The notes under the pieces: model-generated
Databases searched by the model: none
Seen by the model: only the letters and a program-made list of their open reading frames with translations
What the model was told of the DNA's origin: nothing
Shown here: one piece after another, positions 53,039 through 62,038 of the stretch
How the letters are laid out: each line of letters starts with the position of its first letter
How positions within the stretch are numbered: position 1 is the stretch's first letter
Assembly: GCF_900106745.1 (NCBI RefSeq)
Contig: NZ_FNNV01000018.1
Coordinates: 1-64,000, forward strand
Source of the DNA: Paenibacillus sp. CF384
GTDB taxonomy: Bacteria > Bacillota > Bacilli > Paenibacillales > Paenibacillaceae
DNA length: 64,000 bases
Direction of reading: 5' to 3'
Program-made: the position numbers and the translations under genes

Positions 53039-54466
53039 TTGGGGTGGATACTCGCGGCACTGGTCATATTTATCTTTCAAATCGCTACAATTCTTGCACT
53101 CGAATATCGTCGTCCGGCCAAAAGCGTCGCCTGGCTGCTGATCTTGTTTGTGCTGCCGATCATCGGCTTTGTGATGTATTATTTTCTCGCGCAAACGTAC
53201 AAGCGTCAGCAAGAATTTCGTACCATCAGCAGCTCCGCCGAAGGGTTGAGACGCAAAGCGCTGTCGCAGTGCGAGCAGGTGCATCGACCGAGCGATATGC
53301 ATGGCGAAGAGTTTGCCGAGCAGGAGAGACTCTATTATATCCTGCAGCGGCTGACGTTGTCGCCGATTACGAGCCGCAATGAATCTATTGTGCTGACAGA
53401 TGCAGATGCTGCTTACGGTGCTATTTTTCAAGCCATTGAGGAAGCCAGGCATCATATCCATATCGAGTTTTATACGATCCGAGATGATCGCGTCGGGCAG
53501 CGGCTTAAGGAGGCGCTTATTCGCCAAGCGAGGGCAGGCATTGAGGTGCGGGTCATCTATGATGGCATTGGCAGCTTGAGTTTAAGCCGCAAATATGTGA
53601 AGGAACTTGAGCGGGCCGGTGTACACATGAGCTGTTTCTTGCCGCCACGGATGGCATTCTTTGATAAGCGGATGAATTTCCGAAATCATCGCAAAATCGT
53701 CGTCGTAGACGGACTGGTCGGCTATCTCGGCGGTATTAACATCGGAGATGAATACCTTGGTGGCAATCCGAAGCTCGGCTTCTGGCGGGATACGCATTTG
53801 CAGCTTAGAGGGGATGCGGTTTATTTTCTGCAGGAAGTGTTTATGCAGGATTGGTGGTACGCCTCGAAGCAGCAGCTGGCAGATCAACTTTATATGCCTG
53901 CGCACTCTTGCTCCGGCAGTGAGCAGGTTCAGATTGTAGCCAGCGGACCGAACAGCAGAGATGAAGCCATACTGGAATGCGTGTTTGCAGCGGTATCGGT
54001 TGCCAAATCGCGCATTTATATCGAAACCCCTTATTTCATTCCGGATCCCAGCCTGTTAATGGGACTTCGAACGGCAGCGCTAAGCGGCGTCGATGTGCGA
54101 ATTATCATTCCGTATGTGCCGGACACAAAGCTGGTGTTGAATGCGACGCTTTCTTATGCGGAGGAAATGCTCGCGGCAGGTGTGCGGATTTATCGGTATC
54201 GCAAAGGTTTCATGCATGCCAAAGTGCTCATTGTCGATCACTTGCTGGCATCGGTTGGGACGGCGAATATGGATATGCGAAGCTTCTTCAGCAATTTCGA
54301 AATCAACGCGCTGCTGTTCGATGAGAAGGCGATCGATCGACTGGAGGCGGATTTCATGAAGGATATGGAGGATAGCGGCGAGGTTACGCTCGAGGCGTTT
54401 ATGAAGCGTCCGCTTCGGCAGAAGGCCGGAGAGGCTGTCGCGCGAATGCTCTCGCCGCTGTTGTAA
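53039..54466 (+). CDS. cls: cardiolipin synthase
   Basis: A 475-aa membrane phospholipase-D-family enzyme. Two N-terminal helices (WILAALVIFIFQIATILAL, SVAWLLILFVLPIIGFVMYY) are followed by two HKD catalytic motifs: HRKIVVVD with GYLGGINIGDEY, and HAKVLIVD with ASVGTANMDMRSF. It condenses two phosphatidylglycerols to cardiolipin. The start is TTG at 53039, behind AGGGGGG, giving the expected N-terminal helix. It is divergent from the bactofilin gene. Confidence 0.93.
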   Translation: MGWILAALVIFIFQIATILALEYRRPAKSVAWLLILFVLPIIGFVMYYFLAQTYKRQQEFRTISSSAEGLRRKALSQCEQVHRPSDMHGEEFAEQERLYYILQRLTLSPITSRNESIVLTDADAAYGAIFQAIEEARHHIHIEFYTIRDDRVGQRLKEALIRQARAGIEVRVIYDGIGSLSLSRKYVKELERAGVHMSCFLPPRMAFFDKRMNFRNHRKIVVVDGLVGYLGGINIGDEYLGGNPKLGFWRDTHLQLRGDAVYFLQEVFMQDWWYASKQQLADQLYMPAHSCSGSEQVQIVASGPNSRDEAILECVFAAVSVAKSRIYIETPYFIPDPSLLMGLRTAALSGVDVRIIIPYVPDTKLVLNATLSYAEEMLAAGVRIYRYRKGFMHAKVLIVDHLLASVGTANMDMRSFFSNFEINALLFDEKAIDRLEADFMKDMEDSGEVTLEAFMKRPLRQKAGEAVARMLSPLL

Positions 54467-54472
54467 CGCGGT

Positions 54473-55705
54473 TTATACGTTTTGCAAGGAGGGTCGGTTT
54501 AAAGCCACGATGGGCGATAGCTCGTGAGCGGTTTGGGAAATTTGGGCATAGAGCAGGTTGGCTCCCATCATGCTGTAGACGGTGCCGTTCCCTCCGTAAC
54601 CGAGGCAATAATAGACACCGCTCCAATTCGGATCTTCCCCGATGAAAGGCAAGTTGTCGCGCGAGAGTCCGAAGGTTGCATTCCATTCATGCGCAATCGG
54701 CGCATCGAAGGAAGGGTAGAAGGCTTGCACGCGAGTGAGCAGCAGCTCCGCATGTTTGTTTCTCGCATTCTTTTCTTCGAGCGGTACAGGGGATTCTTCA
54801 TCATAGCCACCGGCAATTACCCGGCCATCGTCGGTGATGCGCATATAGAAATATGGACGGGCGGTTTCCCATACAAAATAGTCCTTGTACGAAGGCTGAA
54901 GATGAGTCTGCGGCTCGGTTACGATGACAAAGGTACGGTCCAAATTGGCTTTGATAAGTTGTCCGTGCAGTTCCTCCGGTTCATAGCCGATCGCATAGAT
55001 GACATGCTTGGCTCGTATGACAGCCTGTGCCGAAGTACGAAGCACATGCGTTCCGTCTGCTTCCGTTTCATGGCTGACCACATCGGTATGTTCGTGAACA
55101 GCAAGCTTGTAGCGGCTGGCTGCTGCTTCGATAACGGAATGAACGAATCGAAACGGATTCACCTGCGCGTCACCGCGAGTTACGATTGCGCCTGGCTTAC
55201 GGAATGGGAAGGCTGCGGCAATTTGATCCGGCTCCCAGTAGCTCACGTCGAAGCCATGACGCTTCAACGTCTCGTATTCGCGCTTCAGCTTGGGCAGATC
55301 CTGTTCGGTGCTTGCTACGTATAAACTGATTTTCGGGCCGAAACCAACATCTGCTTCCAGCTCAGCGGCGACTTCCCCCAATTGAACGATTGCTTCGGCG
55401 CAGCCTTTATAGAAGAGAACCGCATCCCGCTCGCCAATTTGGTCGATTAAATCGCACAGCATAATGTCGTTGCAAAATTGCAGCAAGCCCGTGTTGGCCG
55501 TCGTGCTGCCGCCTGCGACATCGCCTCGCTCGAGCAGAATGGTCTTCACTCCCTGCTGGGCGAGCTTGTACGCGCATATCGAGCCCGACATCCCGCCTCC
55601 GATGATGGCAACTTCAGCTTCCGTATCGCCGTCTAGCGTAGGGTAAGCTGCATAATTCGTTAGTGTCTCCGGCCAATAGAGATGGCCTTTATGTAGTATT
55701 TTCAT
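54473..55705 (-). CDS. FAD-dependent oxidoreductase (DAO/PuuB type)
   Basis: A 410-aa flavoenzyme. Dinucleotide-binding motif IIGGGMSGSICAYKLAQQ followed by LLERGDVAGGSTTANTGLLQ, typical of glycine/D-amino-acid oxidase-like and gamma-glutamylputrescine oxidase-like enzymes. The C-terminal FIGEDPNWSGVYYCLGYGGN contacts FAD. It probably oxidises an amine or amino acid. Start at 55705 with GGAGG ten bases upstream; other in-frame ATGs at 55714 and 55738 are less well placed. Convergent with cls, 6 bp apart. Confidence 0.87.
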   Translation of the reverse strand: MKILHKGHLYWPETLTNYAAYPTLDGDTEAEVAIIGGGMSGSICAYKLAQQGVKTILLERGDVAGGSTTANTGLLQFCNDIMLCDLIDQIGERDAVLFYKGCAEAIVQLGEVAAELEADVGFGPKISLYVASTEQDLPKLKREYETLKRHGFDVSYWEPDQIAAAFPFRKPGAIVTRGDAQVNPFRFVHSVIEAAASRYKLAVHEHTDVVSHETEADGTHVLRTSAQAVIRAKHVIYAIGYEPEELHGQLIKANLDRTFVIVTEPQTHLQPSYKDYFVWETARPYFYMRITDDGRVIAGGYDEESPVPLEEKNARNKHAELLLTRVQAFYPSFDAPIAHEWNATFGLSRDNLPFIGEDPNWSGVYYCLGYGGNGTVYSMMGANLLYAQISQTAHELSPIVALNRPSLQNV

Positions 55706-55746
55706 CAGTATCATACCTCCAGTAGCTACTATGCCCATTTTTGGAC

Positions 55747-55778
55747 AAGAAAAAAGAGGGATCTTTCACGATCCCTCC
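55747..55778 (-). terminator. terminator of the 59-aa small gene
   Basis: Minus strand: GAGGGATC-gtgaaa-GATCCCTC followed by TTTTTTCTT. Confidence 0.92.
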
Positions 55779-55802
55779 ACTTATTTAGGCTGCACAAGCA
55801 TG

Positions 55803-55982
55803 CTATTCTTGAATCGGGTCAGGTATGAGACCTTCATCCTGCAGTTGGCTGTTCGTCTTCATATTTTTCATGTCATAGCCGAGTCGTTTCATGTCTTGGT
55901 AGTCTTGAACCATTGAACCGTTCTTGGCGTTCGAGACTGGCTTCGACTTGCTTCCGGCTTGCCCGCAGATTAGATTTTCCAT
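55803..55982 (-). CDS. 59-aa small protein of unknown function
   Basis: A short frame reading MENLICGQAGSKSKPVSNAK, then NGSMVQDYQDMKRLGYDMKN and ending GLIPDPIQE. It is hydrophilic, without membrane helix, with one Cys. AAAGGAG lies nine bases upstream of the ATG, and a strong intrinsic terminator lies 25 bp after the stop. Both signals support a real gene. No family was recognised. Confidence 0.65.
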   Translation of the reverse strand: MENLICGQAGSKSKPVSNAKNGSMVQDYQDMKRLGYDMKNMKTNSQLQDEGLIPDPIQE

Positions 55983-56281
55983 GATCGATGGCTCCTTTGG
56001 TATACTGGATTAAGCATTGGCACCAGGTGCGCTGGCTTTAACCTTATTGTTCGATAAGGTGTATACTTGACTTCTATATACCACAGACAGAAGCAGTTGA
56101 AACGTGAAACCGAAGTTTGGGCTCTCGAATAAGCTGGTAGGGATTGAGGGATTGTAGGGGAAAGTAAGGGGAAATACGGAAGAGTACGGCAAAGTAAGGT
56201 AACCCTTTCGTGTTGTCGGAAGTATAGGTGTGGGGAAACAGAATTGGGAGTGGGATTGGAAAAATGCCAGAGGTGAGCACG

Positions 56282-57367
56282 ATGATACAGACAGCAACAA
56301 CAGCAGCGAGTGTGCTGGGAGTTCCGCTCGTTCAGACGACACGAGGCGAGTGGGTAGAAAATGTTCACAGCGGTCATGCGGCAGTCGTGACATGGGACGG
56401 TGAACTCATCGCGCAGGTTGGGGATGCGTCCATATGGACGTTTATGCGCTCTACGGCTAAACCCATTCAAGCCTTGCCCGCCGTGCTTGGCGGCGTCGTT
56501 GACACATACGGATTGAAGGATGAGGCTATTGCGCTGATGTGCGCATCCCATCAAGGTACGCCGGCACATATTGCCGTGCTGGAACAAATGCTGGAGCAAA
56601 CCGGCGTTCGCGAGGAACAACTGGTTTTCGGGCCGATGCTCCCGGCCAATCAGGAAGCTCGCGATGAGCTGCTCCGCCAGGGCGGGGCTCCACGCAAGCT
56701 GTTTCATGTATGTGCGGGCAAGCACATCGGCATGCTTGCGTTATGCAAGCTGCGCGGCTGGCCGCTTGAGACGTATACGCAGCCGGAACATCCGCTCCAG
56801 CAGGAACTTCTGCTCACAGTAGCGATGATGGCGGAGCTTGCTCCGGCGGAGATTGGCAGCGCCATCGACGGCTGCGGCCTGCCGGTGTTCGCGATGCCGA
56901 TGTGGCGGCTCGCGCTTGTTTATGCGCGGTTTGCCGCTTGGGGCAGCGAAGCGGAGGCGGGGTCTGCTAGCGTCGAAGGTGGAGACCCGGCAGCACCTGA
57001 GGTAGCAGCTATTGCAGCGGCTGCGAAGCGCATCGCCGCAGCGATGATCAGCCATCCGACCCTAGTGGAGGGACCAGACCGTCTGGCGAGCATTATGCTG
57101 GGTGACGGGAATGTCGTCGCCAAGAGCGGCGCGCAAGGCGTCTTCGTATTCGGCCTCCGCAAGGAGCGGCTCGCCGTTGTGATTAAGCTGGCAGATGGCG
57201 GAGAGTCCCCGTGGCCAGAAGTAGTTTGCGCCATTCTCGAGCAGCTCAAGCTCGGCGAAGCACTTATCACGCGTATCCGCAGCCAAATCTCACCTGAGAT
57301 CCGAAACGACGCCGGTCAGCTCGTCGGTCACCGCGAATCCTGTTTAACGCTAAAGCTGAACGCATAA
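56282..57367 (+). CDS. asparaginase (L-asparaginase II family)
   Basis: A 361-aa protein of the Rhizobium etli-type asparaginase family, unrelated to the E. coli enzymes. Motifs: LVQTTRGEWVENVHSGHAAV, FMRSTAKPIQALP, MCASHQGTPAH, HVCAGKHIGMLALC and IDGCGLPVFAMP; the last two carry the conserved Ser/Lys/Cys residues. It hydrolyses asparagine to aspartate and ammonia. AGAGGTGAG lies seven bases before the ATG at 56282; an ATG at 56264 is also in frame. The middle is Ala-rich and high-GC. Confidence 0.85.
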   Translation: MIQTATTAASVLGVPLVQTTRGEWVENVHSGHAAVVTWDGELIAQVGDASIWTFMRSTAKPIQALPAVLGGVVDTYGLKDEAIALMCASHQGTPAHIAVLEQMLEQTGVREEQLVFGPMLPANQEARDELLRQGGAPRKLFHVCAGKHIGMLALCKLRGWPLETYTQPEHPLQQELLLTVAMMAELAPAEIGSAIDGCGLPVFAMPMWRLALVYARFAAWGSEAEAGSASVEGGDPAAPEVAAIAAAAKRIAAAMISHPTLVEGPDRLASIMLGDGNVVAKSGAQGVFVFGLRKERLAVVIKLADGGESPWPEVVCAILEQLKLGEALITRIRSQISPEIRNDAGQLVGHRESCLTLKLNA

Positions 57368-57389
57368 CCGCCAATTTGCTTCGCCAAGA

Positions 57390-57565
57390 GTAGCTCAGGG
57401 AGTGATACAAAGAATGGGAACCCTAGATTACTGCGGAAGTTTAGTACTAGGAGCAACACATTGGTGGAAACCGTCGGATTTGGTGGAAGAGTGATACTAG
57501 GAGCAACACATTGGTGGGAAACGGTCGGATTCGGCGAAAGAGTAGCTCTGGGAGCAACACAGAAA
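57390..57565. repeat. 51-bp-period repeats related to the yhgE array
   Basis: GGAGCAACACATTGGTGG recurs at 57450 and 57500, with GGAGCAACAC again at 57551 (steps 50 and 51 bp), linked to GTAGCTC (57390, 57542) or TACTAGG. The sequence GAAAGAGTAGCTC-N2-GGAGC is shared with the array after yhgE at 13193-13212. Confidence 0.82.
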
Positions 57566-58075
57566 GCGAACCCAGAGGTCTACATGGAGACTAATGCAGC
57601 GATTTTCGAGCAAGAAGCGAACCTAGAGGTCTACATGGAGGCTAATGCAGCGATTTTCGAGCAAGAAGCGAACCCAGAGGTCTACATGGAGGCTAATGCA
57701 GCGATTTTCGAGCAAGAAGCGAACCTAGAGGTCTACATGGAGGCTAATGCAGCGATTTTCGAGCAAGAAGCGAACCTAGAGGTCTACATGGAGGCTAATG
57801 CAGCGATTTTCGAGCAAGAAGCGAACCTAGAGGTCTACATGGAGGCTAATGCAGCGATTTTCGAGCAAGAAGCGAACCTAGAGGTCTACATGGAGGCTAA
57901 TGCAGCGATTTTCGAGCAAGAAGCGAACCCAGAGGTCTACATGGAGGCTAATGCAGCGATTTTCGAGCAAGAAGCGAACCCAGAGGTCTAAATGGAGGCC
58001 ATTGCAGCAATTTTCGAGCAAGAAGCGAGCCCAGAGGTCTACATGGAGGCTAATGCAGCGATTTTCGAGCAAGAA
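57566..58075. repeat. ten tandem copies of a 51-bp repeat
   Basis: Copies start at 57566, 57617, 57668, 57719, 57770, 57821, 57872, 57923, 57974 and 58025. The unit is GCGAACCTAGAGGTCTACAT followed by GGAGGCTAATGCAGCGATTT and TCGAGCAAGAA. Identity is very high; copies differ mainly at CCTAG/CCCAG. Copy nine contains TAA, which ends an otherwise open 17-residue-repeat frame (EANLEVYMEANAAIFEQ). No ribosome site precedes it. Part of the unit (AAGAAGCGAACC...GTCTACATGGAG) is shared with the repeats at 13511-13816. Confidence 0.96.
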
Positions 58076-58300
58076 GCTTTGGATGGTTTTGAGGTACCAG
58101 CTACCGCACTTGCAATATGATCGACCTAATTAGCTTTAAGAGCAGTACGCAGTACGGTACATACAGCGAGATCGCCTGAATTACTCGAATGAGCGGCGCG
58201 CAGTACCGTACATTCGGCCAAACCGGCCGGATTTCGTCGTATGAAAGGCACTGGGAACCTCTCCTGTTTCTAACTAACTTTAAAACAAGCAAAATCAAAG
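58076..58300. repeat. intergenic region with a 51-bp-spaced palindromic pair
   Basis: CGCAGTACGGTACAT (58148) and CGCAGTACCGTACAT (58199) are 51 bp apart, each with a palindromic GTAC-S-GTAC core. No gene was found in this stretch. Confidence 0.7.
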
Positions 58301-58352
58301 GGTTGCCTCCGTTCATCCGGGAGTGTGGATGATGAGGCAACCTTATTTTGCG
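58301..58352 (+). terminator. strong intrinsic terminator after the repeat array
   Basis: GGTTGCCTC-cg-TTCATCC...GGATGA-t-GAGGCAACC followed by TTATTTTG. It would end any transcript crossing the asparaginase gene and array. Confidence 0.85.
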
Positions 58353-58433
58353 TTTCAAGTAGGAACAGGCTGTTTAAAGCAAAGTAAGCAAGGTGCTGCA
58401 CCATACAAACGAATCGAACCGAAAGGGTGAGGA

Positions 58434-58598
58434 ATGATGTTGGGATATGCACTTATGTTTTTTATCGTTGCTTTAATCGCAGGTTTTCTAGGGTTTTTCA
58501 CGCTCGCGTCAGCAGCAGCCGGCATAGCGAAAATCTTGTTCGTAGTGTTTCTGGTGTTGTTTGTGATTTCGTTTATTTTCGGCCGCAGACGCGTTTAG
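58434..58598 (+). CDS. DUF1328 small membrane protein (YtjA-like)
   Basis: A 54-aa protein with two membrane helices: [20 protein letters not shown] and [20 protein letters not shown], separated by ASAAAG and ending RRRV. This is the DUF1328/YtjA pattern of small stress-associated membrane proteins of unknown role. AGGGTGAGG precedes a double ATG (58434, 58437). Confidence 0.82.
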   Translation: MMLGYALMFFIVALIAGFLGFFTLASAAAGIAKILFVVFLVLFVISFIFGRRRV

Positions 58599-58709
58599 CA
58601 TAACGCTCAAGCGCCTAGCGACACGACAACGCGGTGCCGCTAAGCGTCTAATCAGCGGCGACAATCGCGTCTAGCAGCAAGCTGCATTCGCGCCAAGCCG
58701 CGAACCGCG

Positions 58710-59567
58710 CTATAGCCGCCGCATCGCTTCGCGATAGGCCGTCGGCGACTGCCCATAGAAGCGGCGGAATTGCTTCGAGAAGTACAGCGCGTCCTGGAAA
58801 CCGACGGACGCCGCGATCTGCTCGATCGTCAGCTCGAGGCGCTCGCGCAGCAGCAAATGCGCTTTGTCGATGCGCAGCTTCAGCAGAAACGTGACGGGTG
58901 TAATGCCCGTCTGCTGCTTGAAGATGCGCGACAAATAAGCGCGATTGTAGCCGAGCGCATCGGCCATATGCTCGATCGAGATCGGCTCGGCGTACTGCGT
59001 CGACAGATACCGGATGACGTCGCCGGTTAACGCTTCGCTGTCTTGCCCGCGCTGCGCCGCGCCGGATCCCGTATCGGGCAGAGCCGCGCCGAACTCCGCG
59101 AATAACAAGTACAAGTAACCGACTGCGCGCAGATGCGCCGCCCCACCGCCAAGGCGGAAGGTTCGCTGGATGCTGCGGAACAACACGCCTACGCGCGGAT
59201 TGCCTCCCGTATCGACGATCGGCATCGCCGAATCGAGACCGGCGCCGCCCACCAGCTGCTCCGCGAGCCGGCCTTCAAACGCAATCCAGCGATACCGCCA
59301 CGGATCGGCTTCGCTGGATGCGTAACTGATCAGCTGCCCGGGCGGGATAAGAAAGGTCTGCCCGGCTCGCAGTTCATATTGTCCGCCGGCATAAGCGAAG
59401 GTGCCGGCGCCGGACAGGATATGATGCATCAAATAAAAATCATAGACTTTAGGCCCGATCAGATGATCGGGCTTTGTCTGGCTTTCCCCCGAGAATAATA
59501 CATATAAATCACCATGTTCGTTAGGAACCGGATTGGACAGAACCGTATAGGTAGGCTGCAGCGACAT
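58710..59567 (-). CDS. AraC-family transcriptional regulator
   Basis: A 285-aa regulator. The N-terminal cupin-like sensor (LMHHILSGAGTFAYAGGQYE, about residues 45-65) is followed by two C-terminal HTH motifs: SIEHMADALGYNRAYLSRIF and TIEQIAASVGFQDALYFSKQ, ending GQSPTAYRE. It is divergent from galK, so it probably activates the Leloir operon in response to a sugar. The gene is clearly GC-richer than its neighbours. GGAGGTG precedes the ATG at ten-base spacing. Confidence 0.92.
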   Translation of the reverse strand: MSLQPTYTVLSNPVPNEHGDLYVLFSGESQTKPDHLIGPKVYDFYLMHHILSGAGTFAYAGGQYELRAGQTFLIPPGQLISYASSEADPWRYRWIAFEGRLAEQLVGGAGLDSAMPIVDTGGNPRVGVLFRSIQRTFRLGGGAAHLRAVGYLYLLFAEFGAALPDTGSGAAQRGQDSEALTGDVIRYLSTQYAEPISIEHMADALGYNRAYLSRIFKQQTGITPVTFLLKLRIDKAHLLLRERLELTIEQIAASVGFQDALYFSKQFRRFYGQSPTAYREAMRRL

Positions 59568-59599
59568 CGTGCTGAAACACCTCCATTTTTCATGTGAAT

Positions 59600-59640
59600 A
59601 GCTTGTAAATAACCTGTAAATAGCTTACAGCTATTGTAAC
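59600..59640. promoter_or_regulatory. direct repeats in the araC leader
   Basis: TGTAAATA occurs at about 59606 and 59617, 11 bp apart, flanked by TAGCTT elements. Direct repeats at about one helical turn are typical of AraC-family sites, but this is only a candidate. Confidence 0.35.
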
Positions 59641-59682
59641 ACAGCATGCTCATTAATATCGTTAACAGGTCACAAAATTCCA

Positions 59683-59732
59683 TGTGAAGTTCACATCAAG
59701 CCATTTTGTTCCGCTAGCTATTCCGCTATACT
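59683..59732 (+). promoter_or_regulatory. galK promoter with upstream palindrome
   Basis: TATACT (59727-59732) is a good -10; the -35 region (TTTTGT, 59704-59709) is poor, as in activated promoters. The perfect palindrome TGTGAA-G-TTCACA (59683-59695) lies just upstream of the -35. Confidence 0.6.
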
Positions 59733-59781
59733 AAACCTATAAAACAAACAAATATAATCCAAGAAAGCGGTGTAGCACACA

Positions 59782-60957
59782 ATGGCGAACATCCATGAAT
59801 TGACTGAGCGGTTTCTGAACACATACGGCAAGGAGTCGACAGAGCAAATCGCAGTATTCCACGCACCGGGCCGCGTCAATTTGATCGGCGAGCATACGGA
59901 CTACAATGGCGGCTACGTTTTTCCGGCTGCACTGACCTTCGGAACTACACTGCTTATTCGCAAACGCGCGGATCAACAGCTTGGACTTGCTTCCACCAAC
60001 TTCGATCTTCATAAACATATTCCGATTTCGCCGATCGTCCATGACGAAGCGGATGACTGGATGAACTACCCCAAGGGCATTGTGAACGAGCTGGAGCAGC
60101 GCGGCATCACGTTCAGCCAAGGATTCGATCTCTTGTTCCATGGTGAAATTCCGAACGGTGCAGGCTTGTCATCCTCGGCATCCATTGAAGTGGTAACGGC
60201 TTATGCTCTGCTCACTATGGCAGGTCATGTAACGGACACCGTCCAAATCGCACGCCTGGCACAGAAGTCCGAGAATGAATTCAATGGTGTGCAATGCGGC
60301 ATCATGGATCAATTCGCAGTTGCGAACGGCAAGAGGGATCATGCGATTCTGCTTATGTGCGACACGCTTGAATTTGAATTGATTCCGTTTAAATCCGGCG
60401 ATTACCAGATCGTCATCGGCAATACAAACAAACGACGCGGGCTGGTGGACTCCAAGTATAATGAGCGCCGCAGCCAGTGCAATCAAGCGGTTGAGGATCT
60501 GAAGGCAGCATTCCCTGAGCTCACGCTGCTCGGTCAGCTTTCCTTGGAGCAATTCCAAGCCAACCAGCACCTCATTCAAGATGAAATCGTGCTTAAGCGT
60601 GCGAAGCATGTCGTGGAAGAAATCGACCGCGTGCTTCAATCGATGAAAGTGCTCAAAGAAAATGATCTGCAAGCTTTCGGGCAATTAATGAACGCCTCTC
60701 ACGATTCGCTTCGCGACCTGTACGAAGTAACAGGAGACGAACTGGATACAATGGTTGCTGCGGCCCGCACCGTTGATGGCGTACTCGGCTCACGTATGAC
60801 AGGCGCAGGCTTTGGCGGCTGCACCGTATCCCTTGTTCATAAAGACAGCGTAGAGACGTTCAAGGCTGAGGTTGGACGCATCTATACAGAAGCTACCGGG
60901 CTAGTACCTGACTTCTACGTATGCACCATCGGCAACGGAGTCGAACAACAACAATAA
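59782..60957 (+). CDS. galK: galactokinase
   Basis: A 391-aa GHMP kinase phosphorylating galactose at C1. Galactose signature GRVNLIGEHTDYNGGYVFPA (about residues 34-53), ATP loop PNGAGLSSSASIEV and C-terminal GSRMTGAGFGGCTVSLV are intact. First gene of the galK-galE-galT operon. The ribosome site is weak (AAAGCGGTG). Confidence 0.97.
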   Translation: MANIHELTERFLNTYGKESTEQIAVFHAPGRVNLIGEHTDYNGGYVFPAALTFGTTLLIRKRADQQLGLASTNFDLHKHIPISPIVHDEADDWMNYPKGIVNELEQRGITFSQGFDLLFHGEIPNGAGLSSSASIEVVTAYALLTMAGHVTDTVQIARLAQKSENEFNGVQCGIMDQFAVANGKRDHAILLMCDTLEFELIPFKSGDYQIVIGNTNKRRGLVDSKYNERRSQCNQAVEDLKAAFPELTLLGQLSLEQFQANQHLIQDEIVLKRAKHVVEEIDRVLQSMKVLKENDLQAFGQLMNASHDSLRDLYEVTGDELDTMVAAARTVDGVLGSRMTGAGFGGCTVSLVHKDSVETFKAEVGRIYTEATGLVPDFYVCTIGNGVEQQQ

Positions 60958-61006
60958 TCATCATCATAACCACCATCATTACACAGATATAGAGGAGGAG
61001 AGAACT

Positions 61007-61996
61007 ATGGCAGTTCTAGTAACAGGAGGCGCAGGATACATCGGGTCGCACGCGGTGGCGGCTTTGCATGAACGCGGCGAGGAAATTGTAATCATCGATA
61101 ATTTGCAGCAGGGTCATAAGGAAGCGGTGCTTGGCGGTAAATTGTATGTAGGGGATCTGCGTGACGGCGATTTCCTGGACACGGTATTCGGCGAGAATGC
61201 GATTGATGCCGTCATCCATTTTGCGGCAAACTCGCTCGTTGGCGAGAGCATGAAGGATCCCGGCAAGTACTACCATAACAATGTCTACGGCACACTATGC
61301 TTGCTTGAGAAAATGAACCAATACGGCGTGAAGAGAATCGTGTTCTCGTCAACCGCAGCTACCTACGGCGAACCGGAGAACATTCCGATTCACGAGGAGG
61401 ATCGTACGCTGCCGACCAATACGTACGGCGAAACGAAGCTGTCGATGGAGAAAATGATGAAGTGGTTCGATACCGCTTATGACATGAAATATGTGTCGCT
61501 GCGTTATTTCAACGCTGCAGGCGCGCATGCTAGCGGCCGAATCGGCGAAGATCATAATCCGGAGACGCACTTAGTGCCGCTCGTGCTCCAAACAGCGCTT
61601 GGCCAGCGCAGCCATATCTCGATTTTCGGTGACGACTATGCGACCGAAGACGGTACTTGCGTACGAGATTACATCCACGTTAGCGATCTGGCAGACGCGC
61701 ATGTCCTTGCCGTAGAACGGCTGCGTAAAGGCGGAGACAGCGCGATCTACAACCTCGGCAACGGAACAGGCTTCTCCGTGAAGCAGGTCATCGATATCGC
61801 TCGTCAAGTGACAGGCCGCGACATTCCGGCTGTCATGGAGACACGCCGCGCCGGCGACCCGGCAGTGCTTGTTGCTTCTTCGGACCGGGCACGCCAAGAG
61901 CTCGGCTGGAACCCTTCCCGCAACAAGCTGGAAGACATCATTGGCAGCGCATGGGCTTGGCATCAGGCCAATCCAAGCGGCTACAACAAAAACTAG
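61007..61996 (+). CDS. galE: UDP-glucose 4-epimerase
   Basis: A 329-aa extended SDR enzyme interconverting UDP-galactose and UDP-glucose. NAD motif VTGGAGYIGSHAV, FSSTAATYGEP (catalytic Ser/Thr region), Tyr-x3-Lys in YGETKLSME, and RYFNAAGAHASGRIGEDHNP. Strong AGAGGAGGAG upstream. Its product can also supply the EPS cluster. Confidence 0.97.
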   Translation: MAVLVTGGAGYIGSHAVAALHERGEEIVIIDNLQQGHKEAVLGGKLYVGDLRDGDFLDTVFGENAIDAVIHFAANSLVGESMKDPGKYYHNNVYGTLCLLEKMNQYGVKRIVFSSTAATYGEPENIPIHEEDRTLPTNTYGETKLSMEKMMKWFDTAYDMKYVSLRYFNAAGAHASGRIGEDHNPETHLVPLVLQTALGQRSHISIFGDDYATEDGTCVRDYIHVSDLADAHVLAVERLRKGGDSAIYNLGNGTGFSVKQVIDIARQVTGRDIPAVMETRRAGDPAVLVASSDRARQELGWNPSRNKLEDIIGSAWAWHQANPSGYNKN

Positions 61997-62038
61997 TACG
62001 TACGCGTGTCGCGAGAGCGAGCGAGAGGAGTAAGTCCA

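Noticed and set aside
57461-57991. 176-aa open frame of 17-residue repeats (EANLEVYMEANAAIFEQ)
   Set aside because: It exists only because the 51-bp unit is divisible by three. No ribosome binding site was seen and copy nine stops the frame; other frames through the array are open as well.
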